From NCBI GenBank assembly GCA_903882875.1, contig CAIRYQ010000072.1, positions 62,001 through 126,000 of the forward strand: DNA of 64,000 bases. Reading direction: 5' to 3'. The DNA comes from an uncultured Spartobacteria bacterium. Lineage in GTDB: Bacteria > Verrucomicrobiota > Verrucomicrobiia > Chthoniobacterales > Chthoniobacteraceae. The number at the start of each line of letters is the position of its first letter. The first letter of the stretch is position 1. The notes beneath the pieces were generated by a model, which ran no database searches, had not been told where the DNA came from, and was given only the letters and a program-made list of their open reading frames with translations. The position numbers and the translations under genes are program-made. Shown in pieces: positions 1-8,509 of the stretch.

Positions 1-1487
1 GGCTGGCCTTTGCCTTTGCCCTTAATGCCCAGCACGACTTTACCTTTCGCGTCGCGCTCGGGACGCTCGACGGTGATGGTGCGATAGCCGAAATCCTCAT
101 TCTTGAAGATGCGGCTGATCGGCACGCCGTCGCGCGTGGATTCCGCGAAGCGGCCAAACAGGCGGGTGATTTCCTCAATGTGCTCGGGGCTGAGTTCCTT
201 GCGCTTGCTGCCGAGGCTTTTCCTCATTTTTTGCCAAAAGCTACTGGCGTCGATGAGCTGCACCTTGCCTTTGCGGGCGGCGGGCTTGCGGTTGCTGACA
301 ATCCAAACGTAGGTGCTGATGCCGGTGTTGTAGAACATGTCGGTCGGCAGGCCGATGATGGCCTCGACAAGATCATTCTCCAGCATGTAGCAGCGGATCT
401 CGCTCTCGCCACTGCCTGCGCCACCGGTGAAGAGAGGCGAGCCGTTCAGCACGATGCCGAAGCGGCTGCCGCCGTCCACGGCGGGCCGCATTTTGGAAAC
501 GAGATGCAGGAGGAAGAGCAACGAGCCGTCGCTGACGCGGGGCAAGCCTGGGCCGAAGCGTCCATTGAAACCCTGTTCTGCGGCTTCTTTGCGGATTTCC
601 TTTTCGATCTTTTTCCACTCCACGCCGAAAGGCGGGTTGGAGAGGGAATAGTCGAAATGTTTTCCGTGGAGTCCGTCGGCGGAAAGCGTGTTGCCGAAGA
701 TGATGTTGGCGATGTCCTGCCCTTTGATGAGCATGTCGGCCTTGCAGATGGCGTAGGACTCGGGGTTCAGCTCCTGCCCATACATGACGAGCCGTGCGTC
801 GGGGTTCAGGCTGGCGAGATGTTCGCCTGCCACGCTCAACATGCCGCCGGTGCCAGCGGTGGGATCGTAGAGCGAACGCACGACGCCTGGCTTTGACAGG
901 GCATCATCGTCCTCGATGAAGAGGAGATTGACCATGAGCCGGATCACTTCACGCGGCGTGAAGTGCTCTCCGGCTGTCTCATTGGAAAGCTCTGCGAATT
1001 TGCGGATGAGTTCCTCGAACACTGCGCCCATTTGCGCATTGCTGACAGCGTCGGGGTGGAGGTCGATGTTGGCGAATTTCTCCGTGACGAGATAGAGCAG
1101 GCCGGACTTCGCGAGTTTGTCGATCTGCGTGTGAAACTCGAAGCTCTCGAAAATGTCGCGCACGGCGGGCGAGAATGCCTGCATATAGGCGCGCAGATTT
1201 TCGGCGATGTGATCCTGATCGCCCATGAGCTTTTTCAGGTCGAGCGGCGACGTGTTGTAAAAAAGCTGGCCGGACTTGCGCAGAAGAAACGGCTCGGGGT
1301 TTAGGCCCGACTTGGTGCGCGTGGCGAGTTCGGCGAGCACTGCGGGCTTGGTGGATTCGAGAACGCAGTCGAGACGGCGAAGGACGGTGAACGGCAGGAT
1401 GACCTTGCCGTATTCCGATTGCTTGTAGTCTCCCCGCAGGAGATCGGCAACGGACCAGATGAAAGAGGAAAGATTGGGATCGCTCAT
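1..1487 (-). CDS. hsdM: Type I restriction-modification DNA methyltransferase subunit, 3' end outside window
   Basis: Reading leftwards from the ATG at 1487, about 495 codons run off the window edge without a stop. The N-terminal region starts [20 protein letters not shown], as in the HsdM_N helical domain. The SAM-binding motif I region (DPTAGTGG) lies near 854-880 and the catalytic N6-adenine motif NPPF near 632-645. HsdM methylates adenine in the bipartite target of a type I system together with HsdS, and supports HsdR restriction. The partner genes must lie to the left because none is seen here. The last visible residues are lysine/glycine-rich. The gene shares its strand with the cassette at 1668-5077 but is separated from it by about 180 bp. 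Family assignment is firm; whether the system is complete cannot be judged. Confidence 0.93.
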   Translation of the reverse strand, partial: MSDPNLSSFIWSVADLLRGDYKQSEYGKVILPFTVLRRLDCVLESTKPAVLAELATRTKSGLNPEPFLLRKSGQLFYNTSPLDLKKLMGDQDHIAENLRAYMQAFSPAVRDIFESFEFHTQIDKLAKSGLLYLVTEKFANIDLHPDAVSNAQMGAVFEELIRKFAELSNETAGEHFTPREVIRLMVNLLFIEDDDALSKPGVVRSLYDPTAGTGGMLSVAGEHLASLNPDARLVMYGQELNPESYAICKADMLIKGQDIANIIFGNTLSADGLHGKHFDYSLSNPPFGVEWKKIEKEIRKEAAEQGFNGRFGPGLPRVSDGSLLFLLHLVSKMRPAVDGGSRFGIVLNGSPLFTGGAGSGESEIRCYMLENDLVEAIIGLPTDMFYNTGISTYVWIVSNRKPAARKGKVQLIDASSFWQKMRKSLGSKRKELSPEHIEEITRLFGRFAESTRDGVPISRIFKNEDFGYRTITVERPERDAKGKVVLGIKGKGKGQ

Positions 1488-1667
1488 GGGGTGCTCAAAT
1501 ACCTGAAAAAAACGCTAAAAAACCGGGAGGCCATTTTCGACCTTGTTCTGGAATTTCTAACGGTTTTCAGTCTGCAATGCACCAAATAAATGATTCCGAC
1601 TGCTTTCGGACGGGGAACTGAGAAAGCTCCAAACTTTTGGCGCGTTTTTTAGGCGGGAAACGTTGAT

Positions 1668-2369
1668 TCAGTTGGCGCTTAACTTGAACATGCGGATGAT
1701 GTCGCGGTTCAGGCGATCCTCTGTAAGGCCAAGACGGGTCAAGTCGCTACTGGTTTCGGATGCGTGCGCCCGGACTTCGGGGGCGTCAATGGCTTCGGGG
1801 CTGATTTGGTCTGACGCCAATTTTGCGGCGAGCGTCGTCATTTCGGAATGTGCCGCCTGGAGTGCTACCGTTCGTTTGGAAAGGTCCGTTTCAACGGCCA
1901 AAACTCGAAGGTATTGATCCACACTTCCAAGGCGGATGATTAGCTCTCGTTTGGATTGGGCCGCTTTTGAAAGGGCGTCCTGCTTTTCATTGTGGCGGTC
2001 CATGTCTCGCATCTTGCTCTCGAATTCGCGCTGCTCGTGCAGTTCCCTCAATTGCTGATTCTTTTCAGCGATACGCTTTTGGATATTGACGTGCAGTATG
2101 GCGACAAAGTGGCCAACGAAGCATATCGGGTAGATGGCCAGTAGCCCTAGAATAATTGCCCAAGATCGCGCCGCTTCCGGTTCGTTGCTGTGCCACCAAT
2201 GACTAAACCCGGTTTGCGTGGCAAGTTCCGCTGCTTTGTTGTCATGCACCACCTGGGCATGATGAAAGACCCATATCAACCAGATTATGGAGAGAGCTAT
2301 ACACCAAATGACTCGTGGTAGCTTTACCTCGTCATCGCAATCGGGCAGCACGAACTTGTTGGAACTCAT
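1668..2369 (-). CDS. Membrane-anchored coiled-coil protein of the mobilization cassette, unknown function
   Basis: The 233-aa protein has two hydrophobic segments, about residues 19-41 (including WCIALSIIWLIWVF) and 69-93 (including IILGLLAIYPICFVGHFV). A long charged, probably coiled-coil tail follows (about residues 95-200, rich in K, E, R and Q). I do not recognise a family. It is the last of four tightly spaced minus-strand genes beginning with the VirD4/TraG-like ATPase; the start codon lies one base beyond the stop of the upstream gene, so translation is likely coupled. A structural or membrane-tethering role in DNA transfer is inferred only from position. Confidence 0.7.
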   Translation of the reverse strand: MSSNKFVLPDCDDEVKLPRVIWCIALSIIWLIWVFHHAQVVHDNKAAELATQTGFSHWWHSNEPEAARSWAIILGLLAIYPICFVGHFVAILHVNIQKRIAEKNQQLRELHEQREFESKMRDMDRHNEKQDALSKAAQSKRELIIRLGSVDQYLRVLAVETDLSKRTVALQAAHSEMTTLAAKLASDQISPEAIDAPEVRAHASETSSDLTRLGLTEDRLNRDIIRMFKLSAN

Positions 2370-2370
2370 G

Positions 2371-2901
2371 TTATTGTCTGCTTACAAGAGCAAGTGCCTG
2401 TTGGTCCTGATTCGACATGCTCGGCATCGTGCCGCCGATAAGGAGTATGACTTTCGTCATCTCGCGGTATAGGGCCATTGCGTCGGAGCGAATACTGGTC
2501 AAGTGAAGGTCAATATCAGAAAGACGTGTCCGAAGGTTTGCGCGCTCTAAAGGCTCCGTCGCTTTTATTTCGGCATCGGCGTAGCGTTCTTGCTGCGCCA
2601 TGTAATGACGGGATTGCTCGGCATACATGCCGAGCGTATCCTTGAAACCCTGAGTAACGGCATCAACGCGCTGCTCAATCAATGCTTTGATGAGGTCGCG
2701 CATTAAGCCCGCCTTCAACTGAAACATGGTTTCTTCGTGGTAGAGTTGCGTTTCCAATGTGCGTTCGCGGTGGGCAAGCTCTTGTTCCAATGCGCGCAAC
2801 TTGGTGCGCCCATGTTCAACCTGTGCCTTGGTTCCTGCAATGTGTGCAGCCGCTCCTAGCGCGTGCATCAACATTTGAGTGTGCTGTGAGTGTATTCGCA
2901 T
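2371..2901 (-). CDS. Coiled-coil protein of the mobilization cassette, unknown function
   Basis: The 176-aa protein is mostly helical. A charged heptad-like stretch (about residues 25-60) and a further helical region up to about 150 suggest coiled coils. There is no signal peptide and no clear membrane span, only a short hydrophobic patch near residues 150-158 (VILLIGG). It sits 6 bp after the 230-aa membrane protein gene and 1 bp before the next coiled-coil gene, so all are very likely one transcript with the coupling-protein-like ATPase. No family is recognised. It could be a scaffold between the ATPase and membrane partners, which is inference. Confidence 0.65.
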   Translation of the reverse strand: MRIHSQHTQMLMHALGAAAHIAGTKAQVEHGRTKLRALEQELAHRERTLETQLYHEETMFQLKAGLMRDLIKALIEQRVDAVTQGFKDTLGMYAEQSRHYMAQQERYADAEIKATEPLERANLRTRLSDIDLHLTSIRSDAMALYREMTKVILLIGGTMPSMSNQDQQALALVSRQ

Positions 2902-2907
2902 GAGTTC

Positions 2908-3600
2908 TTATTGGGATTTGCGGCGTTTGATTTGCTCCTGAATATCGGGAGCAAGGCCGGTAGGAATACCGGCTGACGGTTGTTGTGGCTGCGATTGGGG
3001 TGGTCCCTCAAAGTGCTCCACAGTTTTACTATGGACTTGTGAAATGATTAAGCTGTCAATGATGTCCATGTCGCGGTTCAACTCCTTGCGATAAACGGCG
3101 TGCTCGTAACCGCGAAGCGATACGGCGGCAAACATGAGCCAGTATGAAAGCACAGATGAAGACGGGAAAACCCAGACTCCGATGCCAGCGCAAAAAATGG
3201 GGTCGAAGATTCGGGCCATTCTTCGGTCGCGGCGGCACCAATCGGGAAGCCAACGGTAATCAAAGGGGGAACTGCCGATGTAGTAAGAGTGCTGCACGCT
3301 TCCAGCTTTAAGCTCTTTCCAGCGTTTGCCACGCTGGGCAAGTCCAAGAGAGAGGGACAATACTGCAAACCAAAACAAATCTTGCGGGTTGGTGCCAGGA
3401 TGAGTCGGGCCGACAAGTGCTGAGAAAATAGCCAAGGGACCCGTTACGCTGAGCAGATGCTTCGGGTTCAAGAAACGGTAGCCCATATCCCTGCGTATAA
3501 ATACCATGACGGTCAGGGCGGGATACATCATCCACCACTGCGCATTCTCGACCTTCTGCCAGTATGAAAGGTTGTTGTTCTGTTGTCCGGGCGGTGGCAT
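2908..3600 (-). CDS. Small membrane protein next to coupling-type ATPase, unknown function
   Basis: The 230-aa protein has hydrophobic segments near residues 22-36 (MMYPALTVMVFI), 47-62 (VTGPLAIFSALVG), 75-88 (FWFAVLSLSLGLA) and 138-162 (FCAGIGVWVFPSSSVLSYWLMF). The C-terminal tail is soluble and proline/glutamine-rich. The stop of the upstream ATPase gene is 1 bp before its start, implying a common operon. Since the ATPase lacks the N-terminal membrane domain usual in VirD4/TraG proteins, this protein could supply the anchor in trans; this is a hypothesis from gene order. I do not recognise a named family. Confidence 0.65.
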   Translation of the reverse strand: MPPPGQQNNNLSYWQKVENAQWWMMYPALTVMVFIRRDMGYRFLNPKHLLSVTGPLAIFSALVGPTHPGTNPQDLFWFAVLSLSLGLAQRGKRWKELKAGSVQHSYYIGSSPFDYRWLPDWCRRDRRMARIFDPIFCAGIGVWVFPSSSVLSYWLMFAAVSLRGYEHAVYRKELNRDMDIIDSLIISQVHSKTVEHFEGPPQSQPQQPSAGIPTGLAPDIQEQIKRRKSQ

Positions 3601-3601
3601 A

Positions 3602-5077
3602 TCAGCTCTGGTTAAAAGTTATCAACCGGTAGGGCAGCGTCTCACTTCCGCCCGTAAAGAGATGACCACCGTTATAGACGATGGCCTCGACTTGGTTGTT
3701 GTGGAGGGGGCCACCACGTTTCAGCGTGGTGAAAAACGACGGCTCCACGAAAAACCGTCGCTGGTCGCTGCGGGCCACGCCCGCACTGTTGCTGCCGTCT
3801 CCGGGAGTCTGAGCGCCTTCGTTTCGGGATTGGCCGGCGTTGGTGCTGGTGATTTTCGTCCAGCGTTCGCCCAAAAGTTTGGCTGCCCATTCGTTCGTCT
3901 CGCCGCTGTTCTGGCAAAAGAACTTCGCCTGAAGGTTTCCGAGCAGGGAATCCACGGCATCGGTATTGCCCAAAACGCGGCGGTAGCTTTCGCGATTTTG
4001 GGTCAGGAACACCGTGCATCCGGCTGCGGAGCGTGCGACGGCCTGATATTCTGCGTCAAAATTGGTGACGAAATTTTGCGCCTCGTCGGCCCAAAGGAAG
4101 ACGGGGCGCAAAAAACTTGTGCGTCCTGCGGGCGGCGTGCGCCTGAGCACGGCGACCTGGAAACAGTATTTCCAAGCGAGGTTGGCGATGCGTCCCGCGA
4201 GCCGGTATTCTTGGACAGGAAGATCCACGATGATGATTTTGCCCTCAAAGGTGTCCTCCGGGGTGATGTTGGTGTCGGTCGAAAAAAGCGTTCGCAGGGG
4301 CCGCGTGATGAGCGGGCGCACCAGCATCGAAAACGACAGGTTGATGATGCTGCGGGTTTTTTCGGAAAGGACGGGGTATTCCTGCAACCAGTAGTTCCGG
4401 CACTCCTCGAAGTCGGCGCGGATGTCGGCGCTGGCTTTGAGGGTGGCACTGTCAGCCTCCCGCAAAATGGCCGCGCAAGCGCTCGTTTCCTGCCATTTTG
4501 AATCGTCCAATTGCTCAAGGTTTTGGGGTGCCGAATTGATGATGGAACGCATCAAGGGGAGCGAAACCCGAAGCCCGGCGAAGACGGGCAAGTCCACCAG
4601 ATTGGTGTTCATGTGATGCAGCGCATCATCCCAAAATTTGTTGTCTCCCTGTCCGCCGTCGGACGAGCCTGCCGAGTGCGCGATGGCTCCGGCGATTTCA
4701 TCAAGAATGGAGACGATGTTTATGGTCAGCCCGCCGCCTGCTTCCGGTCGGCTGGCCTCCCATTCGAGGAAATTGAACCGCCATTTCCCCTCGCCGTCAA
4801 TGATGACAAGGTCGCCCAAGCGACCTGTCTCGGCCGCCCATTGCTCCCACTGACGGCGTTCTTCTTTCTTCGCACAGAGGACCAGCCCGCCAAATCCGGC
4901 GGCAAGGTAGCCGTAGGCCAAGTGCTTGGCGGGGCCGCTGGTTTTTCCACTGCCAGTTGCACCGAATACGCACACGCCGGTTTGCGCATCTGCGATGCGA
5001 AAACCGCTGCCGTTCCCCCAATCTCGCAGCACAGTTTGGGGGTGAAATTCGGGCGCGTCGTGGCTGCCAGCCTTCAT
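3602..5077 (-). CDS. VirD4/TraG/TraD-like conjugation coupling ATPase lacking an N-terminal membrane domain
   Basis: The ATG at 5077 gives 491 aa; a TTG at 5113 in the same frame is an alternative start. A Walker A motif (GATGSGKT) lies at about residues 39-46, a Walker B-like FLWADEAQ motif near residue 310, and a TraM-recognition/TraG-C type segment follows (TVFLTQNRESYRRVLG). Coupling proteins are hexameric ATPases that bring relaxase-bound DNA to a type IV secretion channel. Typical VirD4/TraG proteins begin with two membrane helices, which are absent here. The three genes behind it include two membrane proteins. It is divergent from the MobA/MobL relaxase at 5625, which fits a mobilization module. 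The ATPase class is clear; substrate and partner channel are unknown. Confidence 0.82.
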   Translation of the reverse strand: MKAGSHDAPEFHPQTVLRDWGNGSGFRIADAQTGVCVFGATGSGKTSGPAKHLAYGYLAAGFGGLVLCAKKEERRQWEQWAAETGRLGDLVIIDGEGKWRFNFLEWEASRPEAGGGLTINIVSILDEIAGAIAHSAGSSDGGQGDNKFWDDALHHMNTNLVDLPVFAGLRVSLPLMRSIINSAPQNLEQLDDSKWQETSACAAILREADSATLKASADIRADFEECRNYWLQEYPVLSEKTRSIINLSFSMLVRPLITRPLRTLFSTDTNITPEDTFEGKIIIVDLPVQEYRLAGRIANLAWKYCFQVAVLRRTPPAGRTSFLRPVFLWADEAQNFVTNFDAEYQAVARSAAGCTVFLTQNRESYRRVLGNTDAVDSLLGNLQAKFFCQNSGETNEWAAKLLGERWTKITSTNAGQSRNEGAQTPGDGSNSAGVARSDQRRFFVEPSFFTTLKRGGPLHNNQVEAIVYNGGHLFTGGSETLPYRLITFNQS

Positions 5078-5624
5078 GCAAAAAACGGTGACTGTGCCGG
5101 TTTCCACCGGCAAGGCAAAGTGTTTTCGCTGCGCTGCTGCGGGGGTTCAGGGGCGGCACGCCCCAGGTGCCGGTTCCAAGGGCGCAGCCTTTGGGCAGGG
5201 ATGTTAAGGGCGGCACGCCCTTGCACGCGCCGGTGCCTCCGGCCGTGTCAGCGGGTTCCAAGGGCGGCACGCCCTTGGTCGGGATCGGAAGGGCGGACAG
5301 CCCTTGCATGAGCGGTGGGGACCGCTCAAGAAGCAGGGTTCAAAGGGGTCGGCTTCGGAGACCCCTTGCGAGGGATGTTGCGGGGCAACATATAACCTCG
5401 CCATTCCTCCGCTCGCCTTCGGCTCGCTCCGGCCTGGGCTGTGGTGCTCGCTCACGCTCGCAGCTTGTGTTGAACTGAAAAAAGCGGCTGGGCAAAAAGC
5501 CCGAGAGGGTAAAAAACGCGCAAAGCCGCGCTCAGCCTTATTTTCCAGACTTAGCGGGGCAGATGTGGTAGTATCTTTGTGTTGCCTGTTCGGTAACGAC
5601 TCTGAGGGACGACTGGTAAGGGAG
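5078..5624. other. Divergent intergenic region with hairpin array; candidate oriT/control region
   Basis: This gap separates the divergent ATPase and relaxase genes and contains no convincing gene, although the relaxase frame stays open through its right half. It holds at least eight inverted repeats between 5150 and 5390, listed separately. Further right, a GGGCA(4)GCCC-like hairpin occurs near 5490-5502. Relaxase genes commonly lie next to their origin of transfer, so oriT and both divergent promoters are expected here. I could not identify a nic sequence by eye. Confidence 0.5.
5150..5390. repeat. Array of eight short palindromes, five sharing an AAGGGCGgcaCGCCCTT-like core
   Basis: Five units are variants of one palindrome: 5150-5164 (GGGGCG/CGCCCC arms), 5176-5194, 5206-5222, 5258-5278 (nine-base perfect arms around GCA) and 5289-5305. 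Three unrelated hairpins follow: 5310-5327 (arms GAGCGGT/ACCGCTC), 5343-5367 (AAGGGGTC/GACCCCTT) and 5376-5390 (TGTTGC/GCAACA). The core unit keeps its pairing while its ends vary (one G-T pair in the second copy), consistent with selection for hairpins or a dimeric protein site. It may alternatively be a REP-like element that has amplified locally. Confidence 0.8.
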
Positions 5625-6536
5625 ATGGCACTCTTTAGACTCGAAGCGAAAATTTTTAGCCGTGAGAAACGAGGTCGGTCCGTCGTCGCTGCTGCCGCTT
5701 ACCGCGCCGGAACGAAGCTCCGGGATGAAATTAAGGAAAAAATCTTCGACTACGCCCGCAGGAGCAAGGGGGTAGTCGAGTCCATGATTCTGGCACCTGC
5801 TGGTGCTCCGGCCTGGGCTGTGGATTCCAACCAACTTTGGAATGCGGTCGAAGCGGGCGAGAAGCGCGTGGACGCACAACTTGCACGCGAATTTATTTTG
5901 GCAGTTCCGCCGGAACTGGCCGCTGAAGCCCAATTCCAAACGGCAGTGGATTGGGCGCAAAAGCACTTGGTTGATTCCGGCATGGTCGCCGAGGTCTCCC
6001 TTCATCACACGAAGACGGGCAAGAATCCGCATGTCCACATTCTCTGCACCATGCGGAAACTGGACGGGGAAAAGTTCAGTTCCAAAAAGGCCACGGAATG
6101 GAATGACGTGGGGTTGCTGGTGAAGCAACGCGAGTCCTGGGCGGAGGCGGTCAATGCCGCCTTGGAAAAAGCCGGACGGGATGAGCGGGTGGATCACCGG
6201 TCATTAAAAGACCGGGGCATTGACCGTGCACCCGAGCCGAAAATCGGCGTGGCAGCCACGGCCATGAAGCGCCGGGGCGTCGAAGCAGACCCGGAGCGAT
6301 TTCAAGCCGTCCGGCGCGTGAAAATGCTGAACGAGGTCCGCCCGATGATGAAGGCCATCAAGGGGCATGGGGAAGTGAAGCAAAACGGAGTTGGCGCAAC
6401 GTGGTGGGAAAAATCGGTGGTGTTTATGACCCGCGTTCGCGACCTTGCGCGCGACGTGATTAAGAGCACTTGGCGGAAGCTGCTTGACGTGCGGCGGGAG
6501 CGCGATGAGACGAAAGGGCCTGAACGTGACAGATGA
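5625..6536 (+). CDS. mobL: MobA/MobL-family conjugative relaxase
   Basis: I start the gene at ATG 5625 (303 aa) because the protein then begins MALFRLEAKIFSREKRGRS, the usual start of MobA/MobL (MobQ-class) relaxases. An upstream in-frame extension to 5304 covers the hairpin array and looks non-coding. An early tyrosine (AYRAG, residue about 27) could be the nucleophile. The metal-binding histidine motif HTKTGKNPHVHI lies at about residues 128-139. Relaxases nick one strand at oriT and pilot it through a coupling protein. A purine-rich GGGAG directly precedes the ATG. The C-terminal part is basic and lacks a helicase or primase domain. The stop overlaps the next start (ATGA at 6533). Confidence 0.88.
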   Translation: MALFRLEAKIFSREKRGRSVVAAAAYRAGTKLRDEIKEKIFDYARRSKGVVESMILAPAGAPAWAVDSNQLWNAVEAGEKRVDAQLAREFILAVPPELAAEAQFQTAVDWAQKHLVDSGMVAEVSLHHTKTGKNPHVHILCTMRKLDGEKFSSKKATEWNDVGLLVKQRESWAEAVNAALEKAGRDERVDHRSLKDRGIDRAPEPKIGVAATAMKRRGVEADPERFQAVRRVKMLNEVRPMMKAIKGHGEVKQNGVGATWWEKSVVFMTRVRDLARDVIKSTWRKLLDVRRERDETKGPERDR

Positions 6537-6892
6537 TTATGGCAATTCCTCAAGATGTAAAAAAGCGGTCGATGGACGCGATTTCGCACCCGGAAACGCA
6601 AACTCAAGTGCGGTTGCTCCGGGGCGGTGCGTTGCCAAACGCGCCTGTGCTTGCGAATCCGCCCGCCTCTCCATCGCCGGGACTGACACCGCAAACCATA
6701 AAGCGGATGGCGATGAATGCGGTTTCCAACGTCCAAACCGTGGCACAGGTCGGGGTGCTTCGCCTGACTGGTGCCATTGGTGTTTATGTGGCGCACATCC
6801 GGCAGGTGGACCGCGAATCGAAGCGCGAGCCGCAAAGGGACACCTTCCCGCGTCCATTCAGCGCCGCTCGACATACTTACGACAGGGAATAG
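6533..6892 (+). CDS. Small protein coupled to the relaxase gene, unknown function
   Basis: The 119-aa reading frame begins with an ATG that overlaps the relaxase stop codon, a typical sign of translational coupling; a second ATG follows two codons later. A moderately hydrophobic stretch (about residues 73-87, VLRLTGAIGVYVAHI) and a basic C-terminus are seen. It contains two similar segments (near residues 11-25 and 62-76, each with K-R-x-M-x-A-x-S-x-x-x-T-x-x-Q-V), suggesting an internal duplication. No family is recognised. A frame starting at 6484 over the same bases is less plausible because it overlaps the relaxase more. Confidence 0.55.
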   Translation: MIMAIPQDVKKRSMDAISHPETQTQVRLLRGGALPNAPVLANPPASPSPGLTPQTIKRMAMNAVSNVQTVAQVGVLRLTGAIGVYVAHIRQVDRESKREPQRDTFPRPFSAARHTYDRE

Positions 6893-6893
6893 T

Positions 6894-7349
6894 ATGAATG
6901 ACCCTTTAGCCCAATATCGAAAAAAACCGGTCGGGATGGCGGGGGAAACCACGCCGCCCAAAGAACCGGGAGAGTATGTCGCGTTTGATGCGAAGGACAA
7001 AGTGACCCGACTGAGAATCAGTCGGGCGAATGACCCGACGCGTTCACCGGGGTATGCCTACCTTCTGGACATTGTTTATGATGGGGATTTTGGGACGAAC
7101 TTTGTTCTTGTTTACACCTTCCTGATGGTGCTCGTCCGGGGCAAGAATCTGCAACCTGTCATCATGGCACTCGAAATGGGCACGGCGGATTTCATTCAGG
7201 AATTCGACGCGGACCGTTGGCAAATACCAAAGGACGAAAAAGCACCGTTCATCGAATCCATTGAAGTAGTGGTGCAGGAAAATGGTCCTTCGATTGCGGA
7301 TTCAGAACAGTCGGAGAGCATGAGGGAAAAGGGGAAGACGCGGCATTAG
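6894..7349 (+). CDS. Conserved-looking hypothetical protein of the mobilization cluster
   Basis: Starting at ATG 6894, one base after the stop of the preceding gene, the protein has 151 aa and begins MNDPLAQYRKKPVG. The middle contains a strand-rich hydrophobic region (about residues 55-90, with LLDIVYDGDFGTNFVLVYT) and the C-terminus is acidic then polar. No signal peptide, metal site or known domain is visible. An in-frame extension to 6771 would overlap the previous gene and is not needed. It probably belongs to the relaxase transcript; the function is unknown. Confidence 0.6.
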   Translation: MNDPLAQYRKKPVGMAGETTPPKEPGEYVAFDAKDKVTRLRISRANDPTRSPGYAYLLDIVYDGDFGTNFVLVYTFLMVLVRGKNLQPVIMALEMGTADFIQEFDADRWQIPKDEKAPFIESIEVVVQENGPSIADSEQSESMREKGKTRH

Positions 7350-7398
7350 GATTTGTCGAGTTCTTGGGTTGGGTTTAATGGTAAAAGAGAGGTAGTTT

Positions 7399-7623
7399 AT
7401 GATACACGGCATTCCTGAAACCGGCTTTGTCCGGCTTTCACAAATTTTGGATGTTATACCGCTGGGCAAAACGTGCTGGTGGAAAGGCGTCAAATCCGGG
7501 CGCTTTCCGAAGCCCATCAAACTAACGGAGCGATGCACCGCATGGAAGGCAGAGGACATCCGAACTCTTATAAAATACCTGGGAGAGTCTAAACAAACGC
7601 AGAATGAAACAGATGACATTTAA
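7399..7623 (+). CDS. AlpA-family DNA-binding regulator/excisionase-like protein
   Basis: The 74-aa protein has the layout of AlpA/MerR-like winged HTH proteins. A start like FVRLSQILDVIPLGKTCWW is followed by a GRFPKPIKL wing and a C-terminal W-x-x-x-D-I-x-x-L helix. AlpA proteins are encoded on P4-like prophages and integrative elements, where they activate or assist integrase expression and excision. Its position 1.6 kb before a P4-type integrase fits that role. The start at 7399 is preceded by an AGAGAGGTAG purine-rich ribosome-binding region. Confidence 0.85.
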   Translation: MIHGIPETGFVRLSQILDVIPLGKTCWWKGVKSGRFPKPIKLTERCTAWKAEDIRTLIKYLGESKQTQNETDDI

Positions 7624-7660
7624 ATTTATGCACATATGATGGCTTCACAATTAGGTTGTG

Positions 7661-7690
7661 GGCATACATTGGCAAACGGCATACATTGGC
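7661..7690. repeat. Two 13-bp direct repeats with 17-bp period
   Basis: GGCATACATTGGC occurs at 7661-7673 and again at 7678-7690. The pair lies in the 140-bp AT-rich gap between the AlpA-like gene and the lipoprotein gene. The spacing of about 1.6 helical turns is compatible with a regulator binding site, possibly for the adjacent AlpA-like protein, but there is no direct evidence. Confidence 0.6.
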
Positions 7691-7764
7691 TTTTCGCGTG
7701 TCATTTTAAACATTATTGGATATATGTAACAAGACCGGTTGCAGTTACTCATATTGGAGGCGTT

Positions 7765-8469
7765 ATGAAAAACATATTTCTGATTGTAATGGCTATCACA
7801 CCATTTCTTGCAGGATGTGGTTTAGTTGAAGGGGATCAAGTCAACAAAATGTCATCCAGCGAGTTATCGCAATTAAGCGACGTCAGAATGTGTCAAATGG
7901 CATCCTATTTTGGGGCAACTCTAACTCAAAGTGCCTCATCAGCATTTATTGATGAGTTTAATCATCGTGGCCTTATCTGTGATTTTAACCCATACAAGGG
8001 GGTCTCAGTAGCGGGCTATACCCAGCAAAGATATGCGAGGGAAATGGTGGCAGAGTGCGGTAATGTTAAAAAACTAACTCGAAAGAATATAATGGAGGTT
8101 CTTGGCTGCCGAGATAAAGTAATCCTTGCTGATAGCAGAGCATTGGGCGACCCTAATATCGGATTGTTATATCAGCTAATTGCTGCCAATGAATCTGCCG
8201 CCGCCGCATATGCCGACGGCAAAATAAGCAGGGCGCAGTATGACGCCGCCATTACTCAAAATGCTGCAAATTTCACACAAACTCAACAGCAAGGTCAACA
8301 AGCCGCAATGGCAGGAGAACAGCTACGTCAGGCCCAGGCATGGCAAAATTTGACAAATACCGGCTTGGAAGTCATGAAGCTATCACAGCCTACTACGCCG
8401 GTTGCACAACCCATTACAAATACCAATTGCCGTAATACCACACAGGGAATTAACTGCACGACTTGGTAA
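7765..8469 (+). CDS. AT-rich lipoprotein gene, unknown function
   Basis: I choose the ATG at 7765 because GGAGG lies 4 bases upstream and the 234-aa protein then begins with a classic lipoprotein signal (MKNIFLIVMAITPFLAGC, lipobox LAGC, lipidated Cys 18). The mature part is polar, with a glutamine/alanine-rich helical stretch (about residues 150-195) and two cysteines near the C-terminus (NCRNTTQGINC). Base composition and codon use are much more AT-rich than the flanking genes, which suggests recent transfer, perhaps from a proteobacterium. It is probably an outer-membrane-attached cargo protein; I do not recognise the family. Confidence 0.7.
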   Translation: MKNIFLIVMAITPFLAGCGLVEGDQVNKMSSSELSQLSDVRMCQMASYFGATLTQSASSAFIDEFNHRGLICDFNPYKGVSVAGYTQQRYAREMVAECGNVKKLTRKNIMEVLGCRDKVILADSRALGDPNIGLLYQLIAANESAAAAYADGKISRAQYDAAITQNAANFTQTQQQGQQAAMAGEQLRQAQAWQNLTNTGLEVMKLSQPTTPVAQPITNTNCRNTTQGINCTTW

Positions 8470-8509
8470 TGATGGGTGTTGCTGGGTCAAATATTTTGTA
8501 TGGCGACGC

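Noticed and set aside
180-896. Plus-strand 238-aa open frame at the left edge
   Set aside because: It lies opposite hsdM, whose minus-strand translation has clear methyltransferase motifs; the plus frame has no domain.
5150-5390. Repeat series as a CRISPR array
   Set aside because: Units are short, spaced irregularly and not followed by spacers of constant length; no cas gene is present.
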